Source: Spirosoma aerolatum (GTDB taxonomy: Bacteria; Bacteroidota; Bacteroidia; Cytophagales; Spirosomataceae). Taken from it: DNA of 64,000 nucleotides. The position numbers were made by a program, and so were the translations under genes. Every line of letters starts with the position of its first letter. The stretch's first letter is position 1. This document shows positions 17,805-25,512 of this stretch, in pieces. The notes beneath the pieces were generated by a model, which ran no database searches, was not told the DNA's origin, and saw nothing but the letters and a program-made list of their open reading frames with translations. The stretch spans positions 4,349,501-4,413,500 of the forward strand of contig NZ_CP020104.1 of NCBI RefSeq assembly GCF_002056795.1. Direction: 5' to 3'.

Positions 17805-19049
17805 TTATTCAAATTCCTGTTTCAGAATATTAACAATCTCCTCAACCGTATCTTCCTCCAAGTCGGTTCGGCGAACGAGTTCTTCCTTACTTAGGGCCAG
17901 CACGCTCTTAGCGGTATCAAGACCAACCTTGCGAAGCTCTTCGATCATCCAGCCATCGATCTCATCGGAGAACTCCATCAGGTCAACGTCTTCATCATCT
18001 TCCTGGCCTTCGTTGTCGCGGAATACGTCGATTTCCATATCCACCAACCGCCCAGCGAGTTTAATGTTCTGGCCACCTTTACCAATAGCTAACGACACCT
18101 GATCGGGTTTCAGGAAAACAGATACCCGCTTATGATCGCGATCAATCTGCATCGAACTGATCTTAGCCGGACTCAACGCACGACTGATCAGCAATTCAAG
18201 GTTTTCCGTATAATTGATTACGTCGATGTTTTCATTGCCCAGTTCACGTACGATACCGTGAATACGGGACCCTTTCATCCCCACACAGGCACCAACTGGG
18301 TCAATGCGATCGTCGTACGATTCAACAGCCACCTTGGCCCGTTCGCCCGGCTCTCGAACAATTTTACGAATCGAGATTAAGCCGTCGTAAATTTCAGGCA
18401 CTTCGATTTCAAACAGGCGCTCCAAAAAGACGGGTGATGTACGCGACAGAATAATTTTAGGCGTACCATTCAACATATCGACCCGGCTAATAACTGCTTT
18501 TACGGCTTCCCCTTTTCGGTAACGATCTTTCGGAATCTGTTCCGTTCGGGGCAGGCTTAGTTCGTTGTTTTCGCTATCAACCAGAATGATTTCGTGCTTC
18601 AGAAGCTGGTATACTTCGGCACTGACGAGATCGCCTACCTGATCTTTATACTTCTGATAAAGGAGTTCTTTTTCCATATCCTTTATCTTCTGGATAAGCG
18701 TCTGGCGAGCCGTTTGCACAACCCGACGGCCAAAATCTTCGAGTTTAACTTCCTCGGCCACCTGCTCGCCTACTTCAAAGTCATCCTGAATCTTTCGGGC
18801 CTCGGCAAGCGGAATTTTGTCATAATCCCAAATATCTTCGGAATTATCGTCGACGATTTCACGCGTCCGCCACATCTCAAGGTCACCGCTTTCGGCGTTT
18901 ATAATCACGTCGAAATTTTCATCGGTGCCAAATTTTTTACGAATCATCGTTCGGAAAACGTCTTCCAGAATAGCGATCATCGTAGGCCGGTCAATATTCT
19001 TCGACCGGGCAAAGTCAGCAAACGATTCAATTAAAAGTCCACTGGTCAT
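17805..19049 (-). CDS. nusA: Transcription termination/antitermination factor NusA
   Basis: A 414-residue NusA. In order: N-terminal RNA polymerase-binding domain (1-125), S1 domain (about 130-200), and two KH domains (about 225-345) with ACVGMKGSRIHGIVRELGNENIDV and LAIGKGGQNIKLA. A C-terminal acidic/helix-hairpin part (about 350-414) follows. NusA binds RNA polymerase at pauses and tunes termination and ribosome coupling. It lies between rimP and infB in the classical order; palindromic gaps separate it from both. The start ATG at 19049 (MTSGLLIESF) is well placed. Confidence 0.97.
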   Translation of the reverse strand: MTSGLLIESFADFARSKNIDRPTMIAILEDVFRTMIRKKFGTDENFDVIINAESGDLEMWRTREIVDDNSEDIWDYDKIPLAEARKIQDDFEVGEQVAEEVKLEDFGRRVVQTARQTLIQKIKDMEKELLYQKYKDQVGDLVSAEVYQLLKHEIILVDSENNELSLPRTEQIPKDRYRKGEAVKAVISRVDMLNGTPKIILSRTSPVFLERLFEIEVPEIYDGLISIRKIVREPGERAKVAVESYDDRIDPVGACVGMKGSRIHGIVRELGNENIDVINYTENLELLISRALSPAKISSMQIDRDHKRVSVFLKPDQVSLAIGKGGQNIKLAGRLVDMEIDVFRDNEGQEDDEDVDLMEFSDEIDGWMIEELRKVGLDTAKSVLALSKEELVRRTDLEEDTVEEIVNILKQEFE

Positions 19050-19063
19050 TTTTTTGTTCTCAG

Positions 19064-19138
19064 TCTACTGTTTTCAGTTTACTGCTTGCTGCTCGTTATA
19101 CTCTAACGAACTGTAAAACAGCAAACTGAAAACTATTT
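19064..19138. repeat. Quasi-palindrome between rimP and nusA
   Basis: 19064-19098 and 19104-19138 form an imperfect inverted repeat; the best part is GTTTTCAGTTT paired with AAACTGAAAAC, and the ends CGTTA/TAACG close a five-base loop. The arms also repeat CTGTTTTCAG/TTTACTG internally. It covers the whole gap and includes the rimP stop codon. It lies within an operon, as does the one between nusA and infB. Confidence 0.65.
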
Positions 19139-19645
19139 AAAAGATACCTCTACATTCGCTTTTTTAATCTGCTCAAACGGGATTGGGGTAGGCCCAATCG
19201 GAGCCGCATCAACCATTAAATCAGCTTCTTTTTTCTTTTTACTTTTTGATTTTTTTTCGGGTTCAATAGCCAAAACGATATGATCGTCGGCTACCGAAAT
19301 TAATTTACCTTTTTGTGTTTTCCCGTCTGCCAAGGCCACTATCAGCGTACGACCAATGTTTCGGAGATACTGACGCATGAACTTTAGTGGAAAATCGACT
19401 CCCGGCGACGAAACTTCAAGCGTAAAGGGAGAATCACCAAAAAAATTCATTTCGTCCATTTGCGTGCCTAATGTACGACTGATATTAGCACACTCATCAA
19501 TCGTAATTCCTTCATCGCTATCCAGCAGGACGGTTACTTTAATTCGGCCTCCCTGCCGACCAGCTATCTGGCAATCAACAATATATAACCGTCCATCAGC
19601 CAAATAAGGCTGGAGCAGTTCAGTTACTTTTGCTTTATCGTCCAT
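19133..19645 (-). CDS. rimP: Ribosome maturation factor RimP
   Basis: A 170-residue RimP, needed for late 30S subunit assembly. The N-terminal domain carries VDCQIAGRQGGRIKVTVLLD and the family signature ITIDECANISRTLG; the C-terminal SH3-like domain includes FTLEVSSPGVDFPL. A Lys-rich insert (KKSKSKKKKEAD) sits near residue 145. It is the first gene of rimP-nusA-infB. A consensus promoter and a terminator-like hairpin lie just upstream, so the operon may be controlled by early termination. Confidence 0.95.
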   Translation of the reverse strand: MDDKAKVTELLQPYLADGRLYIVDCQIAGRQGGRIKVTVLLDSDEGITIDECANISRTLGTQMDEMNFFGDSPFTLEVSSPGVDFPLKFMRQYLRNIGRTLIVALADGKTQKGKLISVADDHIVLAIEPEKKSKSKKKKEADLMVDAAPIGPTPIPFEQIKKANVEVSFK

Positions 19646-19659
19646 AAGGTAGGGCTAAC

Positions 19660-19686
19660 AAAAAAGGGAGTGCGACTCCCTTTTTT
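19660..19686 (-). terminator. Terminator-like hairpin in the rimP leader (possible attenuator)
   Basis: AAAAAAGGGAGT (19660-19671), loop GCG, ACTCCCTTTTTT (19675-19686): a perfect 12-bp stem with T-runs on both strands. On the minus strand it lies about 20 bases after the predicted transcription start and 14 bases before the rimP ATG. It may cause early termination of rimP-nusA-infB, or end transcription from other directions. Confidence 0.65.
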
Positions 19687-19712
19687 AATCAATGCCATAT
19701 GGTTTTAATGCA

Positions 19713-19744
19713 CAAATATAATAGTTTTTTGCGGGTTTAGCAAA
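19713..19744 (-). promoter_or_regulatory. Consensus promoter for rimP-nusA-infB
   Basis: On the minus strand TTTG (19744-19741), exactly 20 bases, TATATTTG (19720-19713). Both boxes match the Bacteroidota primary sigma consensus perfectly. The start of transcription would be near 19706, giving a leader of about 60 bases that contains the hairpin 19686-19660. Confidence 0.7.
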
Positions 19745-19834
19745 CACTGAGTGCACTCTATTATATACGTTGCCGACACAATACCTTATTTTTGGCTCAT
19801 AAATTACCTATCTGGCGCGCTCAAGGCCGATACT

Positions 19835-20962
19835 ATGACAATACGAACTCGGGTCGGACAACTCATCTCCTTTTTTTTTCGGTCATTGTTGTGGTCGATC
19901 AATTTAATGCTGGCTTTGTATACATGCCTGGCTTATTGGCTCCTGTATAGCTTACAGATTGAACATTGGTCGGCTGGTATGATTATGATCAGCATCCCTA
20001 TCGTCTGGGGATTGAATTTTATTGTCATTTGTCTCTGGCTTACTAGCCGCCCATGGCGAAGCTGGCTATCGGGTATTATTCTCATTCTGGGTTTTGCTCT
20101 GTTTGGTTCCCGCACCTTTGTCTGGCATTCACCTGCCGACTCTACCAATCAGGGAGCGTCGGTAAAAGTGTTCAGCTATAATGTTCATCAATTCAATGAA
20201 TTTGGAACGGGGGATAATCCGTTGCTCAACTCAAACAAAGTACTTACCCAGCGTATGCTTAATTTTGTGTTACGCTTTGATGCACCTATCAAGTGCTTCC
20301 AGGAAACGTACACCCAGAGTAATATTCCAGAATATGACCTGCTAAACCGATTCCGTCAGGCTGGTTATGCCTATAACGCATTATTACATCCCGAAGAAGG
20401 CCTTAAATCGAATGGTGACATTGGGGTAGCCATTTTCTCCCGATTTCCGATTGTCGATTCGGGTCAGGAAGTCTTTGAAACCCACAATGGCCTGGTTTGG
20501 GCCAATATCAAGATAGGGAATGATACTATACGTGTCATCAACGTCCACTTACACTCAATGGGCATCCGGGTGGGACGGGTGCTTCGGCAGAACGAAATCA
20601 AAGGGGTGCAACACGAAACACGTGGGGTTCTAAGTGCGCTTCGTATGGGATTTATCGACCGTAACAATGAGGTAAGACGAGTTGAGGAATATATTCGGAC
20701 AAGCCCGTATCCAGTTATCGTAACTGGCGATCATAATGACACGCCTTATAGTGTCGTTTATGAACGAATGCGCCGAGTGTTGCCCAATAGCTTTGAAGAT
20801 GCCGGACGAGGATTTGGCTTTACTTATAACCGACTGCCCAAATTTATTCGCATCGATCACCAGTTTCACGACCCCAGACTGTCTGTTGTAAACTTCGAAA
20901 CCATCAATTACATCACTTATTCCGACCACTACCCTATCGTCGGGACTTATCTTTTAAAGTAA
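19835..20962 (+). CDS. Endonuclease/exonuclease/phosphatase family membrane protein
   Basis: A 375-residue protein with about three membrane helices at the N-terminus (11-30, 38-60, 65-90) and a C-terminal EEP domain starting near residue 108. Motifs include FSYNVHQFNEF (Asn of the metal site), CFQET (Glu), VINVHLHS, GDHNDTP and SDHYPIVGTY with the final catalytic His. The EEP domain should face out of the cytoplasm. Relatives are phosphodiesterases on nucleic acids, lipids or inositol phosphates; substrate unknown. I chose ATG 19835 rather than the GTG at 19751 because it leads directly into the first helix. The stop lies inside a convergent palindrome. Confidence 0.85.
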   Translation: MTIRTRVGQLISFFFRSLLWSINLMLALYTCLAYWLLYSLQIEHWSAGMIMISIPIVWGLNFIVICLWLTSRPWRSWLSGIILILGFALFGSRTFVWHSPADSTNQGASVKVFSYNVHQFNEFGTGDNPLLNSNKVLTQRMLNFVLRFDAPIKCFQETYTQSNIPEYDLLNRFRQAGYAYNALLHPEEGLKSNGDIGVAIFSRFPIVDSGQEVFETHNGLVWANIKIGNDTIRVINVHLHSMGIRVGRVLRQNEIKGVQHETRGVLSALRMGFIDRNNEVRRVEEYIRTSPYPVIVTGDHNDTPYSVVYERMRRVLPNSFEDAGRGFGFTYNRLPKFIRIDHQFHDPRLSVVNFETINYITYSDHYPIVGTYLLK

Positions 20963-21000
20963 TAAGAGTTACTAACACTTATTTTCTCCTATTACTTTAA
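20954..21000. terminator. Palindrome containing both stop codons of convergent genes
   Basis: TTAAAGTAATAAGAG (20954-20968) pairs with 20986-21000 with one mismatch, loop 17 bases. The exonuclease-like stop (20960-20962) and the moaE stop (20997-20999) lie in the two arms. It probably ends transcription from both sides. Confidence 0.65.
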
Positions 21001-21407
21001 GGATGGGCATTCACCCACTGCTCGCCATCCGTAAACACTTCTTTTTTCCAGATAGGGACGGTCTGTTTGATGGTATCAATAATGAATCGGCAGGCTTCAA
21101 ACGCATCAGCCCGGTGGGCAGTAGCCACGCCAATCAGAACAGCGGTTTCGCCTATTTGTAAAATTCCCTTGCGATGAATGATGATACAGTTAAGAATCGG
21201 CCATCGTTGCTGAGCTTCGTCGGCAATTTTCTGCATTTCGCTGATAGCCATACGGTCATAGGCTTCGTATTCAAGTCGGTCAACAGCTCTTTGTTGTGTG
21301 TTGTCCCGAACAACGCCAAGAAAAATATCAATGGCACCCGCTTGTGAAGATTGCAGTTTCTCCAAGGCAGCGGTCACATCAATAGGATCGGAAGTAAGTG
21401 TAATCAT
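20997..21407 (-). CDS. moaE: Molybdopterin synthase catalytic subunit MoaE
   Basis: A 136-residue MoaE, the large subunit of molybdopterin synthase, which inserts two sulfurs into precursor Z using the thiocarboxylated MoaD. Family sequence is plain: GAIDIFLGVVRDNT, LEYEAYDRMA, IIHRKGILQIGETAVLIGVATAHR and the C-terminal WKKEVFTDGEQWV with the active-site lysines. It lies 61 bases downstream of moaD on the same strand, presumably one transcript. No other Moco genes are in the window. Confidence 0.94.
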   Translation of the reverse strand: MITLTSDPIDVTAALEKLQSSQAGAIDIFLGVVRDNTQQRAVDRLEYEAYDRMAISEMQKIADEAQQRWPILNCIIIHRKGILQIGETAVLIGVATAHRADAFEACRFIIDTIKQTVPIWKKEVFTDGEQWVNAHP

Positions 21408-21468
21408 ACGAGAAAGGGTGAAATAGAGAGCGAATTACATAATTCTTACCCTGTTCCGCCTTTTATGG

Positions 21469-21717
21469 TTATCCTCCACTAACAGGAGGAATCAAAGCAA
21501 CTTCATCGTTCGGTGTAAGAATCTGATCGGTTTCGGCGTATTCACCGTTAACAGCTACTAACAAAGACCGAATGGCTGCTAATTGGGGGTACTGTCGATG
21601 CAATTGCGTTAACAGATCGCCTACACGAGCCTCTTCTAAAAGAGATACTGATACAGAAGACTGCCCAGTCAGATCGCGGGTAATACCAAACAACAGCACT
21701 GAAACGGATGAATTCAT
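21469..21717 (-). CDS. moaD: Molybdopterin synthase sulfur carrier subunit MoaD (MoaD/ThiS family)
   Basis: An 82-residue ubiquitin-fold protein ending in SGG, the Gly-Gly tail that is adenylated and turned into a thiocarboxylate. The opening SVSVLLFGITRDLTG and LLVAVNGEYAETDQILTPNDEVALIPPVSGG fit MoaD. I chose ATG 21717; the longer reading from 21819 runs through the upstream terminator and would add a non-homologous 34-residue leader. moaE follows directly. Confidence 0.92.
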   Translation of the reverse strand: MNSSVSVLLFGITRDLTGQSSVSVSLLEEARVGDLLTQLHRQYPQLAAIRSLLVAVNGEYAETDQILTPNDEVALIPPVSGG

Positions 21718-21788
21718 GAGTAAATCAACAGAGAGATCCCTCGAAGAACGTATCAATGACCGATTGAAGTTCGTTTTTGAACCAATAA

Positions 21789-21825
21789 AAAACGGTGGTA
21801 CAACTTTTAGAGGTACCACCGTTTT
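21789..21825 (-). terminator. Intrinsic terminator between the amphipathic protein gene and moaD
   Basis: AAAACGGTGGTAC (21789-21801) pairs perfectly with GTACCACCGTTTT (21813-21825). On the minus strand it is followed by TTTTTATTGG. It ends the 21841-22125 gene and sets moaDE apart. Confidence 0.82.
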
Positions 21826-21840
21826 CTACCTAGGCTAAAC

Positions 21841-22125
21841 CTAGTTGGATTTGTCAAGTTTACGTTCAGCCTTTTTCATTTTTCGGTCGGCTTTATCCAG
21901 TGCCTTATCGGTACCCTGTTTAACGTCTTCTTTAGTATTTTTGGCAGCGGTTGAAATCTTATCACCCGCTTTATCCGCTTCCCGGCTTACTTTACGACCG
22001 GCCGCTTTGGTTGTTTCTTTAGCCTGATGGGCAGCTTCTTTTGCTTTTTCCTTCGTATCCTGACCGAACACAACGACTCCAGTCGTCATAAGAAGCATAG
22101 TAGTCAGTATTGCGAGCTTTTTCAT
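21841..22125 (-). CDS. Small exported Lys/Ala-rich amphipathic-helix protein
   Basis: A 94-residue protein: signal peptide MKKLAILTTMLLMTTGVVVFGQ, then a tail made almost only of Lys, Ala, Asp, Thr and Glu in 11-residue-like helical periods (AKEAAHQAKETTKAAGRK, DKAGDKISTAAKNTKEDV). This layout resembles LEA-like or YtxH/apolipoprotein-like proteins, with a stress or desiccation role inferred only from composition. I chose ATG 22125; earlier starts would precede the signal peptide by 16 residues. Single gene with its own terminator. Confidence 0.72.
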   Translation of the reverse strand: MKKLAILTTMLLMTTGVVVFGQDTKEKAKEAAHQAKETTKAAGRKVSREADKAGDKISTAAKNTKEDVKQGTDKALDKADRKMKKAERKLDKSN

Positions 22126-22196
22126 GATTGTTGAGTTATTTTTCATTTCCAATAACTCGAACCTGTATCGCATTGTTTAGCTACTTACGTCGTTTT

Positions 22197-23210
22197 TTAT
22201 TCTTTATGCTTAAACACTTTTACCTGATAAACATAATCCTGCATTCGCTTGATCTGTTGCTTACGGGGCAAGTTTGCCAGTGCATTTTTTCTATTCAAAC
22301 GAATCGGTTGCCCTTTCAGCGAATCCGCAGGAATACTATTCAGCGATTCAAGCAGGTAGTTTGTTTTAACGGCAAAACTTACCCCCTCCGATGTGGTTTG
22401 CTTCCCACTGATAATGCCAATTATAGCTCCTTTTTCATTCAAAAGCGGCCCACCCGAGTTACCTGGATTCACACCAATAGCTACCTGATAGGCCGTTGAA
22501 TCCCCCCGGAACCCTGTGCCTGAACTTAAATAGCCTTCGCCGTATACAATTTCTTCACGCGGATACCCCAACGTATAAACGCGCTCACCTAAATCGGAGG
22601 AATGGGCATCGAAGCTATACGGCACTGTTGGCATCGGCCGGAATGCACTGTCATCACAAAGTTGCAGAAAAGCCAGGTCATGCGACTGATCGGTATAAAC
22701 GACTCTCGCTTTATACACTTCGCCTTTGTTACTCTGCACATAAACCGAATCCGCATCACGGACAATGTGGTTATTGGTAACAAAGTAACCATCACCCGTA
22801 ATCAGAAATCCAGTCCCGGCTACCTGACCAGGGTTTAGGCTCAGCGCCCGTCCGCGTCCATTCAGATCACTCAGCAGCTTCCGTTGCGATGATTTAACTG
22901 CCTGAATCTCTTTGCTTAATTGGCTGTACTGCTGCTCCTGCTTGTGGCTTTGCTGATACGAGCGATATAGAAAAATAGAGCCAAACGTGGTAATGATAGC
23001 CGCCGATGCTGCCACGGCCAGCGTAGTACGGTAGGTTTTCCATAATCCACGAACCTGCCCCGACTGCTCTAAACTGGAATGATACAAATCGGCTGCCCGG
23101 CGCATGGCATTCATGTCAGTTTCGGCATGAATTTTAGCCAGTCGCTGTTTAAACCGGATTCGCTCACCATAGGCATGTAATGCGTTCTCAATGTCTCTTT
23201 CCTCGTCCAT
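22197..23210 (-). CDS. Membrane-anchored trypsin-like (S1C) serine protease
   Basis: A 337-residue protein. Residues 1-58 are a charged cytoplasmic helix region; a membrane helix spans about 62-82; a coiled segment follows; and a chymotrypsin-fold protease domain fills 125-290. The triad is clear: His148 (TNNHIV), Asp178 (SHDLAFL) and Ser252 (GNSGGPL). There is no PDZ domain after it, unlike DegP/HtrA. The gene follows the ECF sigma factor on the same strand, 94 bases apart. The short N-terminal cytoplasmic part occupies the place an anti-sigma domain would, so a signalling link to the sigma factor is possible (inference). The catalytic domain faces the periplasm. Confidence 0.86.
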   Translation of the reverse strand: MDEERDIENALHAYGERIRFKQRLAKIHAETDMNAMRRAADLYHSSLEQSGQVRGLWKTYRTTLAVAASAAIITTFGSIFLYRSYQQSHKQEQQYSQLSKEIQAVKSSQRKLLSDLNGRGRALSLNPGQVAGTGFLITGDGYFVTNNHIVRDADSVYVQSNKGEVYKARVVYTDQSHDLAFLQLCDDSAFRPMPTVPYSFDAHSSDLGERVYTLGYPREEIVYGEGYLSSGTGFRGDSTAYQVAIGVNPGNSGGPLLNEKGAIIGIISGKQTTSEGVSFAVKTNYLLESLNSIPADSLKGQPIRLNRKNALANLPRKQQIKRMQDYVYQVKVFKHKE

Positions 23211-23304
23211 CTTTAAAGAAAGTTGTCTGGTTGAAACGTTCTAGTGCTGAAAAATTGAGACCATTAACTATCGCTACAATTTTTCAATTCTACAACGCTG
23301 TAAC

Positions 23305-23895
23305 TCATCCCTGTTTATACTCCGAAAAGAACAGCCGCTTCAACCGCATCAGGCATTTATACTTCTGCGTTTTGGCATTGTCGGCATTGGTATAGCCAAA
23401 CTTTTCGGTTATATCCTGCATACTCATATGCTGGATATAAAAATCCTCTAGCAATGTCCGGCAGGGTTCCCCAAGCCGATCAAGCGAATCAGCCATCAGG
23501 TCAAACTGACGGTCGCGTTCTTCGTGTACAGACAGATCATCGGTCAGATGATCCAGCGCAACGTCGTCCGACACAGGCGACTCAATGTCGCGTACCATAA
23601 ATCGACTCCGTTGAGCCAATTGCTTAAGCCATAATCGCCTGCTTACAGAATATAAGTAGGTTTTCAATTGGCAATGCAACTCCAGTGACCCACTCCTCAC
23701 TTTCTCATACAGCACAATCAATGCTTCCTGATAAATATCTTTTGCATCATCTTCAGTACCTGTATTGGTCATCACCAGGTGAAGCACCATTGGAAAGTAT
23801 CGGCCATACAACTGCCTAAGGGCGTCATCGGAGCCACTGGCCAACCCCATAAGCAACTCTTCATCAGTCAATACGGGGCGCTTACTTTCCTTCAT
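23305..23895 (-). CDS. ECF-type RNA polymerase sigma factor
   Basis: A 196-residue sigma-70 family protein. Region 2 is seen at about 22-95 (LRQLYGRYFPMVLHLVMTNTGTEDDAKDIYQEALIVLYEK), region 4 at about 140-190 (LGEPCRTLLEDFYIQHMSMQDITEKFGYTNADNAKTQKYKCL). The region-4 insert NADNAKTQKYKC is common among Bacteroidota ECFs of this group. No classical anti-sigma gene adjoins; the gene downstream encodes a one-pass membrane protease with a short cytoplasmic N-terminus. Its regulon is unknown. Confidence 0.88.
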   Translation of the reverse strand: MKESKRPVLTDEELLMGLASGSDDALRQLYGRYFPMVLHLVMTNTGTEDDAKDIYQEALIVLYEKVRSGSLELHCQLKTYLYSVSRRLWLKQLAQRSRFMVRDIESPVSDDVALDHLTDDLSVHEERDRQFDLMADSLDRLGEPCRTLLEDFYIQHMSMQDITEKFGYTNADNAKTQKYKCLMRLKRLFFSEYKQG

Positions 23896-24036
23896 TGAGT
23901 CGAGTCATTACTTAATACAAAAATGCCTGATACGTAACCCAAAAAAAATTTAAAAATAGTGGGTTACCTTTTTCCCGATCGGGTATTAAGGTTGACATTT
24001 ATCATTAATCACTTAAACGAAAACTTTCTCAAAACT

Positions 24037-24234
24037 ATGAAAGCAATCACGAAATCTGCCTTCTTTTTCATGGCGATGATCGCCCTGGCTACGTCTTGCA
24101 GCTCGAAAAAAACTGAAACTGAGACCACTACGACCGATTCTACGTCGACCATGATGTCTGACTCTACTGCAGCTACGGACTCTACGATGGCTACGGATTC
24201 GGCTTCGACGATGTCTGCAGATAGCGCGAAGTAA
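24037..24234 (+). CDS. Small Ser/Thr/Asp-rich lipoprotein
   Basis: A 65-residue protein with signal peptide and lipobox LATSC (Cys near 22). The mature part is built from only a few residues (TTTDSTSTMMSDSTAATDSTMATDS), a flexible tail also seen in many small Bacteroidota lipoproteins. I chose ATG 24037, which starts the signal peptide; the ATG/GTG further up at 23959 gives a non-homologous leader. It is transcribed away from the sigma factor gene; a terminator follows. Confidence 0.72.
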   Translation: MKAITKSAFFFMAMIALATSCSSKKTETETTTTDSTSTMMSDSTAATDSTMATDSASTMSADSAK

Positions 24235-24290
24235 TTTTTGCTAAGGCACAACTGCCGGTAACTTTTACCGACAACGCTATATACGGTATT

Positions 24291-24319
24291 AAGCCCTCTG
24301 ACAGGTCAGGGGGCTTTTT
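24291..24319 (+). terminator. Intrinsic terminator after the small lipoprotein gene
   Basis: AAGCCCTCTGAC (24291-24302) pairs with GTCAGGGGGCTT (24305-24316), one G-T pair, followed by TTTG. It lies 57 bases past the stop. Confidence 0.8.
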
Positions 24320-24370
24320 GCATATATAAGGTAACAATACTAAGACTGGTCAGTTCGTGCCGTTGCCGCT

Positions 24371-25375
24371 CTACATTAACAATCCTTTGAGCGCATTCAT
24401 TTCAGTAGTCGGTACTGCCCGTTCATAGAGAACGTTGTAAACAGCGTTGGTAATGGGCATGTTGACGCCAAACTTTCGGTTAATCGCATAAATACTTTTT
24501 ACCGCATAGTACCCTTCGGCAATCATATTCATTTCAGCCTGAGCCGACTGAATCGTATATCCCCTTCCTATTAACGTTCCGAACGTTCGGTTGCGGCTAA
24601 AAGGCGAGTAAGCTGTAACCAGCAAATCGCCAAGGTAGGCCGAACCACTCAGGTCACGGTGCTTGGGATAGATTGCGTCGACAAATCGCTTGATTTCCTG
24701 CATGGCATTGGAAACCAGAACCGCCTGAAAATTATCGCCATAACCTAAACCATGCGTAATACCACAAGCCAAGGCTATGATATTTTTCATGACGGCACTG
24801 TACTCAATGCCATAGATATCATCAACGGGGGTTGTCTGGACAAAACGGCAACGAAGCAAATTGGCCACTTTTTCAGCAGAAGTCGGATCGGATGAGGCAA
24901 TAGTCAGGTACGATTGCTTTTCAAGTGCCACCTCCTCCGCATGACATGGCCCGGCAATAACTGACATACGTTCCGGCGGGACGCCATACTGATCACTCAC
25001 CCAGTCGGTGACAAGCTGGTTAGCCTCAGGAATCATTCCTTTAATGGCAGAAACCACATATTTTCCGGCAAAATGATCTGGTTTTAATCCCGTAAGCGCG
25101 TCGGATACAAAAGCAGCCGGGACGGCCAAAATGATGTATTCACTATCGCGGACAGCATCCCGAATCTTGGTGCAGACTTTTACCTTCCTCGTATTGATCT
25201 GGACATCGCTCAGGTAGCTGGGGTTATGCCCAAACTTCTTAATATGTTCCGCATCAGAGGCTTTGCGGAGCCACCACTTTATATTGACATTGTTTTCGGT
25301 AAGGATTTTAACGAGTGCTGTGGCCCAACTCCCTCCTCCCACCATGGTTAGCCGGACAGGTTGTGTTACTTTCAT
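24371..25375 (-). CDS. gpsA: Glycerol-3-phosphate dehydrogenase [NAD(P)+]
   Basis: A 334-residue GpsA, which reduces dihydroxyacetone phosphate to sn-glycerol-3-phosphate for phospholipid synthesis. Seen: Rossmann motif VGGGSWATA (12-20), VPAAFV, SAIKG, GPCHAEEVA, the catalytic-Lys region AVMKNIIALACG, and LGDLLVTAYSPFSRNRTFG. Ala for the usual Gly in GSWGTA and Cys for the usual Ser in GPSHAEE are minor, tolerated changes. A long palindrome fills the gap to the adaptor gene upstream, leaving only 25 bases for its own promoter, so it may be read from upstream. Confidence 0.95.
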   Translation of the reverse strand: MKVTQPVRLTMVGGGSWATALVKILTENNVNIKWWLRKASDAEHIKKFGHNPSYLSDVQINTRKVKVCTKIRDAVRDSEYIILAVPAAFVSDALTGLKPDHFAGKYVVSAIKGMIPEANQLVTDWVSDQYGVPPERMSVIAGPCHAEEVALEKQSYLTIASSDPTSAEKVANLLRCRFVQTTPVDDIYGIEYSAVMKNIIALACGITHGLGYGDNFQAVLVSNAMQEIKRFVDAIYPKHRDLSGSAYLGDLLVTAYSPFSRNRTFGTLIGRGYTIQSAQAEMNMIAEGYYAVKSIYAINRKFGVNMPITNAVYNVLYERAVPTTEMNALKGLLM

Positions 25376-25400
25376 GGGGTAAAGAAAAGAAATAAAATCA

Positions 25401-25509
25401 GAACCGGGATTTAACGGATTTACAGATTAAGCAGATTTTGTTAGCAGCTTTACAGAAGCTTGGGACAAACAAAATCTATTTAATCCGCAAATCCGTTAAA
25501 TCCCGGTTC
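25401..25509. repeat. Long post-stop quasi-palindrome (42-base arms)
   Basis: The arms 25401-25442 and 25468-25509 match as an inverted repeat at 38 of 42 positions; the core GGGATTTAACGGATTT is perfect. The arms contain GATT(T)A units at a 9-10 base period. The element starts three bases after the adaptor stop. The four mismatches would be G-U or A-C pairs in RNA. It lies between two co-directional genes. Confidence 0.8.
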
Positions 25510-25512
25510 GGG

